DNA from: Symmachiella macrocystis
Lineage (GTDB): Bacteria; Planctomycetota; Planctomycetia; Planctomycetales; Planctomycetaceae
Assembly: GCF_007860075.1 (NCBI RefSeq)
Contig: NZ_SJPP01000004.1
Coordinates: 62,001-126,000 of the forward strand
Length of the DNA: 64,000 nt
Reading direction: 5' to 3'
In this document: piece after piece, positions 19,004 to 28,970 of the stretch
How positions within the stretch are numbered: the first letter of the stretch is position 1
Layout: each line of letters opens with the position of its first letter
The notes under the pieces: model-generated
The model's database searches: none
The model's input: the letters and a program-made list of their open reading frames with translations, nothing else
Told to the model about the DNA's origin: nothing
Position numbers and translations under genes: made by a program

Positions 19004-19695
19004 GTTTCTATGCCGCAGATATCGGAGGTGAAATTTCGATTCGCTAAGTGCAAAGGCGAACTCAAGAGACTAAGCGTCAGACTTTGCCGCCTTCGTCTCA
19101 CCAATGCTTCATAACTCAGGCTTTCGAAGATATGTTTAGGAATGCGATGCCATTTCCAAGACCTCATTATAGCATTAGCCACTCGTCAATGGGTGCTGCA
19201 ACTTGACAGCCCAATGCGATTTATCGAAATGCTTAGCCTCGCCGGAGTCGCTCCGCGTTGCTCTTCGCTGCCCCAGCGTTGGGAGGTACCAACCGTGACG
19301 ATCGGGAGCACGCCCTGAGATAATACCTGAAATCAATGCAGTTGTTCCCAGCAAGAATACGACTGTCACATCTGGCAACTGTGACGGCCAGTCGCCCCCC
19401 GCACGGTGTCAGTGGACTGGTTCCAAGCCTGTGGTGCATCTTTTCGTTATAGTCTAAATGCACGATTGACAGTCGAAGATTCCCCATTTAGGATCTTTGC
19501 ACTGTGAATCAAATGAGAGGCAATCGTTGAACATTGAACCGGCTTCAGGCACGATCAATCTGTGCCGATTCGTCTGGGGAGCAAGGATGCCCTTTGCGCT
19601 GGCTTCGGCGTAATGGGCAGTTTTTTTGTCGTCTCCGTAGGCATCGGTCTTTGGAGCATTCCATATTTCTCACTAGCATCTCACTGGAGTTTTCG
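19004..19695. other. Divergent intergenic region, nothing recognised
   Basis: A gap of 692 bases between the divergent kinase gene and an unknown gene. Short frames at 19175-19487 lack any recognisable motif. Confidence 0.35.
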
Positions 19696-20352
19696 ATGGC
19701 AGGACTCAACGACCTGACGGCCCGCCTCGACGCAGAATTTGCCGAGTTCGAGCAGGGCATTGATGCGTTACAGGCTAGTGCCCAGAGTGATTACGAAGCC
19801 CGCAAGTCGAGATTTCATGCGCTGTTCGAGCCCGCTGCAAATCGAATTGTGGAATTGGCCCGACCGCGTTTGCAATTGCTGGTCGAGCGTTTCCGGGACC
19901 GGGTCAATGTGCAACCGGTGATGACCCAATATTTGCGCGAGGTCACATTTAGTTTTGATTCTCAGCCGGCACAAACCGTTCTGAAATTTAGTCTCAGCCA
20001 CGATGCAAGCGTCAAAAACCTGACCCTTGACCGGGATTTGGATATTCTACCCATCCTTTTCAAATGCGATCCGCACGCCAGCCTGTGCATGCCGTTAGAT
20101 CAAATTGATGAAGAGGAAATCACAAATTGGTTCGATGAGCAAATCGTCTCATTTGTTAAGACAGCCAAGGAGATGCATCGGAACAATAATTATCTCAAGG
20201 GGCATCTTGTTTTAGACCCCATCGCCGGAGTGCAATCACCCAAATTCGCAGCCAAATCCACACTCGAATCGGGGGGCACAACGCACTATTTCATCAGCAA
20301 TGAAACATGCCAGGAATTCCAAAAACGACAAAATCCCGGTGCAACGGCGTAG
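19696..20352 (+). CDS. Conserved-looking hypothetical protein
   Basis: The 218 residues start at MAGLNDLTARLDAEF, where TGGAG lies ten bases upstream; the frame is open to 19534 but the extra N-terminus is unlike a protein start. The N-terminal 60 residues are a charged amphipathic helix with heptad character. The rest is mixed alpha/beta with no motif I recognise, no signal peptide and no membrane segment. It is followed by two genes for exported proteins, with a 214-base gap, so co-function is uncertain. Confidence 0.55.
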   Translation: MAGLNDLTARLDAEFAEFEQGIDALQASAQSDYEARKSRFHALFEPAANRIVELARPRLQLLVERFRDRVNVQPVMTQYLREVTFSFDSQPAQTVLKFSLSHDASVKNLTLDRDLDILPILFKCDPHASLCMPLDQIDEEEITNWFDEQIVSFVKTAKEMHRNNNYLKGHLVLDPIAGVQSPKFAAKSTLESGGTTHYFISNETCQEFQKRQNPGATA

Positions 20353-20566
20353 GAATTGAGTCGCCCTGCAATTGCCAAATCGCGAGTTGCGAGTATGCTG
20401 ATTTTGCATATTCAACACACAATGCTGACATGCAGACGATAGGGAGCACTCGCTCTGTCGTTCAACTGCCGTGTCTGGTAGACATCCCACGTGTATTTCG
20501 ATGGTAGTTTGGCCCGCCATATGTCACACACTTCGTCCTGTTCACTTTAATGAGGGGGCACGTCCC

Positions 20567-21652
20567 ATGAATCGTCGACGGTTTTCATTGTTATTTGCTC
20601 CGATCTGTTTGGCAGCTGGAATCTGTTTCGGGATTTCGCTCGTTGCAATCGGAGATAGTCCTGCAGAAGTTGGCAACACATCGCAATCCCAGGCGGACGT
20701 GTCGCGCGGCGATTTGTTATTGGCCTTTGCTGCGACCAAACCCGCCAAGCCACAAGATTCCGGGGAACGCATTTCCCAGAAAGTAGGCGGCGACAAACCG
20801 TTCGCGATTCCTGAGGTCGAAAAGCCGTTCTGGAAAAACGCGCAATCCTTTGTGGATGCGTATTCAAAGCATGACGCGAAAGCGATCGGCGAATTGTTTA
20901 CCGAAGATGCCGAGTTCTACGACGAGTTTGGTGAATTGACCGAAGGTCGATCTGCGATCATAGAAATGTTCCAGGACGTGTTCGACAGAAACGCACAGGC
21001 AATGATCGAGGAAATCGTTATTGATCGCGTAAAGCCGATCAGTGATGATGTCGTGATCGAGTCGGGGAAGGTCGTTGCTTCCGACGATGTCAACGGTCCG
21101 ATTTATCGAAATGGCTATGTTGCGATCCACAAAAAGGGCGATGACGGGACGTGGCGGATTAATACGCTGAAAGACCAGCTGCGCAAGGAAGGCAACCGTA
21201 GCGAACAGCTGGCCCAATTGTCGTGGCTGATCGGAGAATGGGTGAACGAGGATCGCCACTCCGTCGTAGACACGGATTGCGACTGGTCGGAGGACGGAAA
21301 CTTTCTTTTGCGGCGCTTCACAGTGCAAACTTACGACGGTCGCACTTTGAACGGCGTGCAGCGAATCGGCTGGGACGGAGATCAGAAGAAGCTAAGATCC
21401 TGGACGTTCGATTCGGAAGGGGGCTACCTCACTGGCGAATGGGCGCGCGACGGAAACCGTTGGCTGCTAATTAATTCGGGAGTCAATTCTGACGGCAAAG
21501 CGGTATCGGGAACTGCTGTTTATACCGTGATCGATGCGGAAATGGTGACGTGGCAGCTGCAGAACGTGGTCGTGGGCAAGGAGATCACCGGTGCAGGACC
21601 ATTAGTGACTATGGTACGTCGACCGCCCGAACCTGAGGCGGCGTCCAAATAA
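20567..21652 (+). CDS. Secreted protein with SnoaL-like (SgcJ/EcaC) domain
   Basis: The 361 residues begin with a signal peptide (MNRRRFSLLFAPICLAAGICFG). A cystatin-like SnoaL/DUF4440-type domain follows (about residues 85-205; FVDAYSKHDAKAIGELF, then a D/E-rich pocket, EGRSAIIEMF and TWRINTLKDQL). The C-terminal ~145 residues form a second beta-rich domain (LSWLIGEWVNED... to TMVRRP). That domain resembles the DUF1579-like/lipocalin-type module often found after SgcJ-like domains in planctomycetes. The ATG at 20567 has GAGGGGG upstream. No catalytic function can be assigned. Confidence 0.7.
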   Translation: MNRRRFSLLFAPICLAAGICFGISLVAIGDSPAEVGNTSQSQADVSRGDLLLAFAATKPAKPQDSGERISQKVGGDKPFAIPEVEKPFWKNAQSFVDAYSKHDAKAIGELFTEDAEFYDEFGELTEGRSAIIEMFQDVFDRNAQAMIEEIVIDRVKPISDDVVIESGKVVASDDVNGPIYRNGYVAIHKKGDDGTWRINTLKDQLRKEGNRSEQLAQLSWLIGEWVNEDRHSVVDTDCDWSEDGNFLLRRFTVQTYDGRTLNGVQRIGWDGDQKKLRSWTFDSEGGYLTGEWARDGNRWLLINSGVNSDGKAVSGTAVYTVIDAEMVTWQLQNVVVGKEITGAGPLVTMVRRPPEPEAASK

Positions 21653-21727
21653 TCCAACGGGCGTCACACAGAGCGTGATCAGCTTTCTGTATAAAACTCT
21701 CATTTGCATATAAAAAGGCACTTGGCC

Positions 21728-23680
21728 ATGAAACGGTTTCTCATCTATCTAACTGTCGCGGTGACTTTGACGTCGATGTTAGCGCTCGAAATCCATGCAC
21801 GGGGACGTGGAGGTGGTGGGCGTGGTGGCGGTGGTGGGTTCCGTGGCGGCGGAAGCCGTGGAGGAGGTGGCGGCGCGGGGCGCGGAAATTATGGCGGTGC
21901 TCGCCCGTCACGGCCAAGTCCATCGACACGCCCTTCCAATCCGAGCTTTAGCCGACCCAGCAGCGGGGGGAGTGCGCGCCCCGGCGGGGGTTCGCGGCCT
22001 TCGGTGGGGAATCGCCCTTCAGGCAGTCGCCCCGGTGGCAGTCGACCGCCGATAAACAGCCGCCCGAGCGGAGGGAATCGCCCCGGAGGGGGGGCCGGCA
22101 ACATCCAACGACCAGGAGGTGGTCGCCCGTCGATCCAGCCTGGACAACGTCCTAGTCTTCCCAATTCCGGTAACCGCCCACAAGCTGGTGGCGGACGTCC
22201 CGGCGGCGCACAGCGACCATCGCAGTTGCCATCGACGCGCCCCGGTACCGGTGGGGGCGGCGGGATAGGCGCAGGAATTGCCGGCGGTGCTGCAGCCGCT
22301 ACGTTACCAGGATTGGGGAATCGCCCCGGCGCTGGTGACCGTCCAGGACGGGGAGAACGTCCGGGACGAGGCGAACGGCCGGGAGTCGCCGATCGACAAA
22401 ACCAATTACAAGACCGACTCGCTGGTCGCGACGATAGGACTTCGGATCGCCAAGGGAATCGCGAAGATCGCCAAGGGAATCGCGGGGACCGCCAAGATAA
22501 TCGCCAAGGGAACCGTGGGGACCGCCAGGATAATCGCCAAGGAAACCGCGACGATCGATTGCAGGACCGCCAAGATCGTTGGAATGATCGGCATGACCAG
22601 TGGCACGACCATCATGGCGATTGGTATCACGGCGGCTGGCATGGTGCGTGGGGATCGGGCGCTCGTTGGGATTATTGGTGGGACAACTATCCCGCATTGA
22701 CAGCCTTTGGAGTCACTACCTGGGCAGTCAATCGTGTTGGGTGGGCGTTCGGCTATTCGGATTACTCCAACCCCTACTATGCTGAGGGAGGCGATTATGG
22801 CGGCTATGACTATTCCGAGCCGATTGTGATGGCGCCGACGGAGGAAACATTGGCCGGTGACCCCAGCGATACGGCTCCGCCAGCCGAGGTGTCGCCCGAA
22901 CAGCTTTCGAATTTCGACGAGGCACGGCAGCAGTTTTTTGCCGGTGACTACGAAGCCGCACTCTCATCGACTAATGCGGCACTCAAGGAACTTCCCAATG
23001 ACGCTGTCATTCATGAGTTTCGCTCGCTGATTTTATTCGCTCTCGGCAAATATCAGGATTCGGCCGCGACGCTCTATCCCGTGCTGAGCGTCGGACCGGG
23101 GTTTGACTGGACGACTTTGATCGGTCTGTACCCCGACCTGAGCACATACACCGAGCAACTGCGAAAACTGGAAGCGTTTCGAGACGAAAATCCTCAAGAC
23201 GCTGCCGCGAGGTTTTTGCTCGCGTATCAATATACCACAGCCGGTCACAATGAAGCCGCGATTGCACAATTAAAAAAACTGTTGGAAATTAGCCCCAGCG
23301 ATCAACTTGCGAAACAGTTGCTGCTGGGTCTGGATCCGAATGCGGAAGTTCCCAATCCGGCCAAGCAGATCGACCCGCCCCAACCCGAAGCGGCGATCAA
23401 AGCCAGCGATGTGTACGGGACTTGGACAGCGAAACGCGGTAACGGCCAATTTGAAATGTCACTGCAGGAAGACGGCAAATTCTCTTGGAACTTCGATGAG
23501 CAGGGGAAAGCCAGCCAAGTGACCGGCGTGTGGAGCGTCGACGAAAACGGCGTTCTCGCACTGGAGATGAATGACGAGGGTGTTATGCTTGCCCAAGTGA
23601 TTCTGAAAGACGGGCAACTCGATTTCTATATGCTGGGCGATGACAAAGGGTCAGAACCGCTACATTTTTCGAAGCCATAG
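21728..23680 (+). CDS. Secreted low-complexity protein with TPR and lipocalin-like C-terminus
   Basis: This is a 650-residue mosaic. It has a signal peptide (1-23), an Arg/Gly-rich tract (24-55), a Pro/Ser/Arg/Gly tract rich in RPS and NRPGG units (to about 215), and then an Asp/Arg/Asn/Gln tract with an 11-residue repeat unit of the type QGNRGDRQDNR. A His/Trp-rich piece (WHDHHGDWYHGGWHG) follows. The C-terminal 280 residues are ordered: TPR-like helices (FDEARQQFFAGDYEAALSS..., AARFLLAYQYTTAGHNEAAI) and a beta domain starting DVYGTWTAKRGNG. An ATG at 21728 precedes the signal peptide. It probably follows the SnoaL-like gene in one transcript. A cell-surface or matrix role is inferred. Confidence 0.7.
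   Translation: MKRFLIYLTVAVTLTSMLALEIHARGRGGGGRGGGGGFRGGGSRGGGGGAGRGNYGGARPSRPSPSTRPSNPSFSRPSSGGSARPGGGSRPSVGNRPSGSRPGGSRPPINSRPSGGNRPGGGAGNIQRPGGGRPSIQPGQRPSLPNSGNRPQAGGGRPGGAQRPSQLPSTRPGTGGGGGIGAGIAGGAAAATLPGLGNRPGAGDRPGRGERPGRGERPGVADRQNQLQDRLAGRDDRTSDRQGNREDRQGNRGDRQDNRQGNRGDRQDNRQGNRDDRLQDRQDRWNDRHDQWHDHHGDWYHGGWHGAWGSGARWDYWWDNYPALTAFGVTTWAVNRVGWAFGYSDYSNPYYAEGGDYGGYDYSEPIVMAPTEETLAGDPSDTAPPAEVSPEQLSNFDEARQQFFAGDYEAALSSTNAALKELPNDAVIHEFRSLILFALGKYQDSAATLYPVLSVGPGFDWTTLIGLYPDLSTYTEQLRKLEAFRDENPQDAAARFLLAYQYTTAGHNEAAIAQLKKLLEISPSDQLAKQLLLGLDPNAEVPNPAKQIDPPQPEAAIKASDVYGTWTAKRGNGQFEMSLQEDGKFSWNFDEQGKASQVTGVWSVDENGVLALEMNDEGVMLAQVILKDGQLDFYMLGDDKGSEPLHFSKP
22447..22560 (+). repeat. 33-base tandem repeat inside the low-complexity gene
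   Basis: Two near-identical 33-base units and flanking partial units encode QGNRGDRQDNR-type repeats. The repeat is in frame and therefore a coding repeat that could expand or contract without disrupting the gene. Confidence 0.65.
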
Positions 23681-23997
23681 TTTAAAAGTAGTTTCAAACC
23701 CCGTTGACGTGTTCTAGGGACTCTGAACTACACATTTTCGAGAACACTCGCAACTGGGTTTTGAAACGGGTTCTAACGGAGTGAATGATGTTTCTCCACG
23801 CGATGCGCTATGCAACCGCTGGGGTTGTTTGAGCAAACGCGTTATGACCACGGTGTCGATGGTCAACTTGGATTTCACGTTCTGTTAATGTTGCATCCGC
23901 ACAATAGGCCGTTTGAGAAATCGCAGGAAACCGCTGCAGTGCGGTTTCCCCTGCAAAGGTCATTTGAGCGAGACGATTTGCCGGAAAGGATTGATCA
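23681..23997. other. Intergenic with a possible hairpin
   Basis: A gap of 317 bases. An imperfect inverted pair, GTTTCAAACCC near 23690 and GGGTTTTGAAAC near 23757, could form a long-looped stem after the preceding gene. There is no T-run, so it is not a classical terminator. No gene is visible. Confidence 0.35.
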
Positions 23998-26451
23998 ATG
24001 TCTGCGGAATCTGTTGACGTGGTATGCAACACGAGTATTGCAGCGACGTCTGGGCCACTGAGTGCTGACGAACTGCAAAAAATGAACGCCTATTGGCGGG
24101 CGTTGAATTACCTGTCGGTGGGGCAGATCTATTTGCTCGACAATCCGCTGCTGCGCGAACCGCTCAAGCGAGAGCACATTAAGCCGCGGCTGCTGGGGCA
24201 TTGGGGCACGTCGCCGGGGCTAAATATGCTCTGCGTGCACCTTAATCGAGTCATCAAACGCGATGATTTGAACATGATTTATGTCATCGGTCCCGGACAT
24301 GGAGGTCCGTCCCTCGTAGCTCATGCCTATTTGGAAGGCACCTACAGCGAAGTCCACCCGAACATCAGTCAAGATGCCGAAGGGATGCAAAAGCTGTTTA
24401 AGCAGTTCAGCTTTCCCGGTGGGATTCCCAGCCACGTTGCTCCGGAGACGCCCGGCAGCATCCACGAAGGGGGCGAATTGGGATACGCCTTAAGCCATGC
24501 CTATGGAGCCGCGTTCGACAATCCTAATTTAATCGTCGCATGTGTAGTTGGCGATGGTGAAGCCGAAACCGGTCCTTTGGCGACAGGTTGGCATGGCAAC
24601 AAATTTCTCAATCCCGCACGTGACGGCTGCGTGCTACCGATACTGCATTTGAATGGCTACAAAATCGCCAATCCCTGTTTTCTGGCCCGCATTCCTAAAG
24701 ATGAATTGCAAAAACTGTTCGAAGGTATGGGCTACAAGCCGTACTTCGTTGAAGGAGATGAACCGCAGTCAGTGCATCAGCAGTTGGCCGATGTCATGGA
24801 TCGTGTTTTAACGGACATCAACGACATTTGGACCGAATCCCGACAAGGGGGAGTCGTCGAACGCCCCTCCTGGCCGATGATTGTGTTTCGCACACCCAAA
24901 GGTTGGACCTGTCCTGCGGAGATTGATGGAAAGAAATGCGAGGACTATTGGCGAAGTCATCAGGTTCCGATGGGGGATATGGATAACCAGGATCACATTC
25001 GTATCCTCGAGCAATGGATGAAGGATTATCGGCCCGAAGAATTGTTCGACACCAATGGAGGACTGATTCCTGAACTTGCGGAACTAGCCCCTCAAGGTCA
25101 ACGCCGGATGAGCGACAACCCGCACGCCAATGGCGGGCAACTGCTGCGAGATTTGAAACTGCCTGATTTCCGCGAGTATGCCGTCGAAGTCACGAGCCCT
25201 GGTTCAACGATTGCCGAGTCGGCGCGGGTGATGGGCGCTTATCTTCGCGACGTGATGAAACGCAACTTGGAAAGCAATAATTTCCGCCTCTTCAGCCCGG
25301 ATGAAAACAACTCCAACCGCTGGCAAGACGTGTTGGAAGTCACCGACCGCTGTTATATGGCCGATATTTACCCCGAAGACGACCATCTTTCTCCTGACGG
25401 GAGAGTCATGGAAGTCCTCAGTGAGCACCAATGTCAAGGGTGGCTGGAGGGATATTTGCTCACCGGCCGGCATGGATTTTTCTCCTGCTACGAAGCGTTT
25501 ATTCACATCATCGATTCGATGTTCAACCAGCATGCCAAGTGGCTCAAAGTCTGCAATCACATTCCGTGGCGACGACCGATTGCATCGCTGAATTATTTTC
25601 TTAGCTCACATGTGTGGCGGCAGGACCACAATGGCTTGAGCCATCAAGACCCGGGATTCATCGATCATGTTGTCAACAAGAAGGCGGAAGTGATCCGCGT
25701 CTATTTGCCACCGGATGCCAATTGCCTGCTTTCGGTGACTGAACATTGTTTGCGGAGCCGTAACTACGTCAATGTGGTCATCGCCGGAAAGCAACCTGCC
25801 CAGCAATGGTTAACGATGGACCAAGCCATCAAACATTGTTATGCAGGTGTCAGTATCTGGCCTTGGGCTTCCAATGACGAAGGGACAGAACCGGATGTCG
25901 TGATGGCCTGTTGCGGCGATGTCCCAACATTGGAAACGTTAGCAGCGGTCGACTTGATGCGACAACATCTTCCCGAAGTGAAGGTTCGTGTCATCAACGT
26001 GGTCAATCTCATGAAGCTGCAACCACAAAGTGAACATCCTCACGGCCTGTCAGACCACGATTTCGACGCCCTGTTCACAACTGACAAGCCGATTATCTTT
26101 GCCTTTCATGGTTATCCTTGGCTGATCCATCGATTGACATATCGCCGCACCAATCACAAGAACTTGCACGTCCGTGGCTACAAAGAGGAAGGAACGACAA
26201 CCACGCCGTTCGATATGGTTGTGATGAACGATTTGGACCGTTTTCATCTCTGCGAGGATGTGATCGACCGACTCCCGCAACTAGGAGCCCGTGCCGCATA
26301 TCTGAAACAGGCTATTCACGAAAAGTTAATCGATCACAAGCAATACATTGCCAAGTATGGTGATGATATGCCGGAGATTGCCAATTGGACATGGGGAAAA
26401 CAAGGCCTGCCTGGAATGGTCGGCACATCTACGGAAGGCGACAATGTCTGA
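23998..26451 (+). CDS. xfp: Phosphoketolase
   Basis: A thiamine-diphosphate enzyme that splits xylulose 5-phosphate and/or fructose 6-phosphate with phosphate into acetyl phosphate plus glyceraldehyde 3-phosphate or erythrose 4-phosphate. The 817 residues match the family. Signatures seen are [25 protein letters not shown] and the cofactor motif [22 protein letters not shown]. The C-terminal domain ([13 protein letters not shown]-type segment) is also present. The ATG has AAAGGA seven bases upstream. It begins a cluster with glgX and ackA, in which acetyl phosphate made here can be converted to acetate and ATP. Specificity between the two sugar phosphates cannot be read reliably. Confidence 0.95.
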   Translation: MSAESVDVVCNTSIAATSGPLSADELQKMNAYWRALNYLSVGQIYLLDNPLLREPLKREHIKPRLLGHWGTSPGLNMLCVHLNRVIKRDDLNMIYVIGPGHGGPSLVAHAYLEGTYSEVHPNISQDAEGMQKLFKQFSFPGGIPSHVAPETPGSIHEGGELGYALSHAYGAAFDNPNLIVACVVGDGEAETGPLATGWHGNKFLNPARDGCVLPILHLNGYKIANPCFLARIPKDELQKLFEGMGYKPYFVEGDEPQSVHQQLADVMDRVLTDINDIWTESRQGGVVERPSWPMIVFRTPKGWTCPAEIDGKKCEDYWRSHQVPMGDMDNQDHIRILEQWMKDYRPEELFDTNGGLIPELAELAPQGQRRMSDNPHANGGQLLRDLKLPDFREYAVEVTSPGSTIAESARVMGAYLRDVMKRNLESNNFRLFSPDENNSNRWQDVLEVTDRCYMADIYPEDDHLSPDGRVMEVLSEHQCQGWLEGYLLTGRHGFFSCYEAFIHIIDSMFNQHAKWLKVCNHIPWRRPIASLNYFLSSHVWRQDHNGLSHQDPGFIDHVVNKKAEVIRVYLPPDANCLLSVTEHCLRSRNYVNVVIAGKQPAQQWLTMDQAIKHCYAGVSIWPWASNDEGTEPDVVMACCGDVPTLETLAAVDLMRQHLPEVKVRVINVVNLMKLQPQSEHPHGLSDHDFDALFTTDKPIIFAFHGYPWLIHRLTYRRTNHKNLHVRGYKEEGTTTTPFDMVVMNDLDRFHLCEDVIDRLPQLGARAAYLKQAIHEKLIDHKQYIAKYGDDMPEIANWTWGKQGLPGMVGTSTEGDNV

Positions 26452-26496
26452 ATTGAGTCCGAACGGTCAGGCGACACACAGAGGTGAGACTGCGGG

Positions 26497-28554
26497 ATGA
26501 TTGACCATAGCCTAAGCGGTGATAGCGCACCTTTGGGAGCAACAGTTGTCACCGGCGGCGTCAATTTCAGCCTGTTTTCGCGCACGGCAACCGGTGTCGA
26601 GTTGTTGTTGTTTGATCACGCGGATGACGTCGCCCCGTCGTGGGTGTACCGGATAGATCCAGCAACCAATCGATCTTATCACTACTGGCACCTCTTCCTA
26701 CGAGATGTGAAACCTGGGCAATTGTACGGCTATCGCGTTTGTGGACCGTCCGATTTCGGACGCGGACTGCGATTTGATCCACAGAAAATCTTGCTGGATC
26801 CCTATGGCCGAGCAGTCGTCGCGCCGTCGAATTACGACCGTAACGCCGCTAGTCTTCCCGGCGACAACGCAGGTACGGCATTAAAAAGTGTGGTCGTGCA
26901 ACCGGCTCACTATGACTGGGAAGGCGATCAACCACTACGGCGACCGTCAGCGCAGACCATCATCTATGAGATGCATGTCCGCGGTTTCACGCAGCATGAG
27001 AACTCTGGCCTCCCCGAGAGCAAACGCGGCACGTACGCCGGTTTGATTGAAAAAATCCCCTACCTGCAACAATTGGGAATTACGGCTGTCGAGCTGCTTC
27101 CCGTGTTCCAATTCGATCCATTTGACGCTCCTCCCGGCAAAACGAACTATTGGGGATACTCACCGATATCGTTCTTTGCGCCACACGCGGCCTATAGCTC
27201 TGACCGGACTCCACTCGGACCCGTTAAAGAGTTTCGCGATATGGTCAAAGCGATGCATCGCGCCGGAATAGAAGTGATTCTGGATGTTGTGTTTAACCAC
27301 ACGACTGAAGGTGACGAACGGGGGCCGACACTTTGCTTCCGGGGCATCGACAACCCGACGTACTACATCCTCGAGCAGGGCGAAAAGTATTCCAATTACT
27401 CCGGCTGCGGCAATACGCTCAATGCGAATCATCCCATCGTCCGTCGGATGATCCTCGACAGCCTGAAGTATTGGGTCCGCGAGATGCACGTCGACGGGTT
27501 TCGTTTCGACTTGGCCTCCATTCTGTCGCGGGATGCTAGCGGACATCCGCTTGCAAATCCACCAGTGCTGTGGGACATCGAATCCGATCCCTACTTGTCA
27601 GGCACCAAGTTGCTCGCCGAAGCCTGGGATGCGGCTGGACTGTATCAAGTCGGCAGCTTTGTCGGTGATGCATGGAAAGAGTGGAATGGCCGCTTTCGAG
27701 ACGACGTGCGAGATTTCTTTCGAGGCGAACCGGGGTCGGTGCGGTGGATCGCGGATAGAATCGTCGGCAGCCCCGAGATTTATGGACACAAGGGTCGCGA
27801 AGTGGAGCAAAGCGTCAACTTTATTACCTGCCACGACGGTTTCACGCTCAACGATCTGGTCTCCTACAACGGCAAACACAACGAAGCCAACGGTGAAGGC
27901 AATCGCGACGGGTCCAACGATGATCGCAGTTGGAATTGCGGCATGGAAGGCCCCACTGACGACTTCACCATCGAGCAGCTCCGCAACCGCCAAGTAAAGA
28001 ACTTTCTCGCGGTCACGATGTTGTCGCTAGGCCTCCCGATGATCACCATGGGAGACGAGGTCCGCCGCACTCAGTGCGGCAATAACAACGCATACTGCCA
28101 GGACAATGAGCTAAGCTGGTTCGATTGGACGTTGTTAGAAAAATATGACGATGTGCATCGATTCTTCCGTTTGCTCTGCAGCAGACGCGGACTTCGTAAT
28201 ATCGAACACGAACGAAATCGCGTGAGTGTAAACGCGATGTTACAGGCCGCGACGAAATCCTGGCATGGCACCACACTCAACCAACCGGACTGGGGCGATA
28301 ATTCTCGAAGCATCGCTTTCTCTGGTGAGCTTCGTCATGAAGGCATGCAATTTTATCTGATCCTGAACGCCTATTGGGAGTCGCTAGAGTTCGAATTGCC
28401 GACACGCGACCGCGGCAAGTGGCGACGCTGGATAGACTCATCGCTTGAATCACCCAATGATATTGTTCCGTGGGAAGAAGCACCAGAATGGTCAGCAGAT
28501 ACTTATCGGTCGGCAAGTCAATCTGTGGTGATGCTGCTTTCAGTGAATGAATAA
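26497..28554 (+). CDS. glgX: Glycogen debranching enzyme (isoamylase-type, GlgX)
   Basis: A GH13 alpha-1,6-glucosidase acting on glycogen or its limit dextrins, 685 residues as usual for GlgX. It has an N-terminal carbohydrate-binding module (CBM48-like, residues 1-120; FSLFSRTATGVELLLFD), then the catalytic barrel. Visible catalytic residues are the Asp nucleophile in DGFRFDLASIL, the acid/base Glu in LLAEAWDAAGLYQVG and the Asp in FITCHDGFTLNDL. The substrate-side VVFNHT motif is also present. It lies 45 bases after the phosphoketolase gene, so the two are probably one transcript, linking glycogen breakdown to the phosphoketolase shunt. Confidence 0.95.
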   Translation: MIDHSLSGDSAPLGATVVTGGVNFSLFSRTATGVELLLFDHADDVAPSWVYRIDPATNRSYHYWHLFLRDVKPGQLYGYRVCGPSDFGRGLRFDPQKILLDPYGRAVVAPSNYDRNAASLPGDNAGTALKSVVVQPAHYDWEGDQPLRRPSAQTIIYEMHVRGFTQHENSGLPESKRGTYAGLIEKIPYLQQLGITAVELLPVFQFDPFDAPPGKTNYWGYSPISFFAPHAAYSSDRTPLGPVKEFRDMVKAMHRAGIEVILDVVFNHTTEGDERGPTLCFRGIDNPTYYILEQGEKYSNYSGCGNTLNANHPIVRRMILDSLKYWVREMHVDGFRFDLASILSRDASGHPLANPPVLWDIESDPYLSGTKLLAEAWDAAGLYQVGSFVGDAWKEWNGRFRDDVRDFFRGEPGSVRWIADRIVGSPEIYGHKGREVEQSVNFITCHDGFTLNDLVSYNGKHNEANGEGNRDGSNDDRSWNCGMEGPTDDFTIEQLRNRQVKNFLAVTMLSLGLPMITMGDEVRRTQCGNNNAYCQDNELSWFDWTLLEKYDDVHRFFRLLCSRRGLRNIEHERNRVSVNAMLQAATKSWHGTTLNQPDWGDNSRSIAFSGELRHEGMQFYLILNAYWESLEFELPTRDRGKWRRWIDSSLESPNDIVPWEEAPEWSADTYRSASQSVVMLLSVNE

Positions 28555-28583
28555 TAATCTCAAAAGGAGCATATCTATTTCCG

Positions 28584-28649
28584 ATGTCGCAAAGTGAGAA
28601 GATCTTAGTCAGTGACTTCGCCGGCACGCTCATCCAGCGAGAAGACTGA
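28584..28649 (+). pseudogene. Relic of a HAD-family phosphatase N-terminus
   Basis: A 21-codon frame begins at an ATG with AAGGAG upstream and contains ILVSDFAGTLI. This matches the first motif of HAD-IB/MtnX-type phosphatases (SDFDGT), with the second Asp changed to Ala. It then stops at TGA. The rest of a ~220-residue phosphatase is missing. The identification rests on one short motif, supported by the neighbouring relic of a gene that, from memory, is its usual partner in this phylum. Confidence 0.4.
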
Positions 28650-28650
28650 C

Positions 28651-28893
28651 ATGTTACGGCCGACGCATATTTCGATTCCAACCTTGGTCCGGGTAAAAGA
28701 TGAGCCACTCTTGTCGGACGGTTCGACTCACGCATTTTTCAGTCACCCTGAATTTGACTTGGAAAGGCCCCGCTTGTTCGCAACGGCACTGATGCTCAAT
28801 GCCGTTGCCGAGGACCCGTTCTCGCGATCTGAATGGCTCCAGGCAGTTCGGATCGCCCCCGCAATGAAACCAGGATACTATACTGTCCAATGA
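28651..28893 (+). pseudogene. Internally deleted glycerol-1-phosphate-dehydrogenase-like gene
   Basis: An 80-codon frame starts one base after the previous stop. Its beginning (ISIPTLVRVK) resembles the first residues of the glycerol-1-phosphate dehydrogenase/iron-containing alcohol dehydrogenase group. Its end (FSRSEWLQAVRIAPAMKPGYYTVQ) resembles their extreme C-terminus. The ~300 residues between, including the NAD and metal sites, are absent, so it cannot be an active enzyme. It probably records an in-frame internal deletion. The family assignment is from memory of the termini and needs a database search. Confidence 0.45.
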
Positions 28894-28970
28894 TGATGTG
28901 TTCTCCAAGGTGAATGAGATTCTCGTTCACGACGTTCCTCTAAAGCGATGCTTTCGGGATTGAATTGCCG

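Noticed and set aside
22447-22560. CRISPR-like repeats
   Set aside because: The repeat is tandem, has no spacers, and is an in-frame coding repeat of a low-complexity protein.
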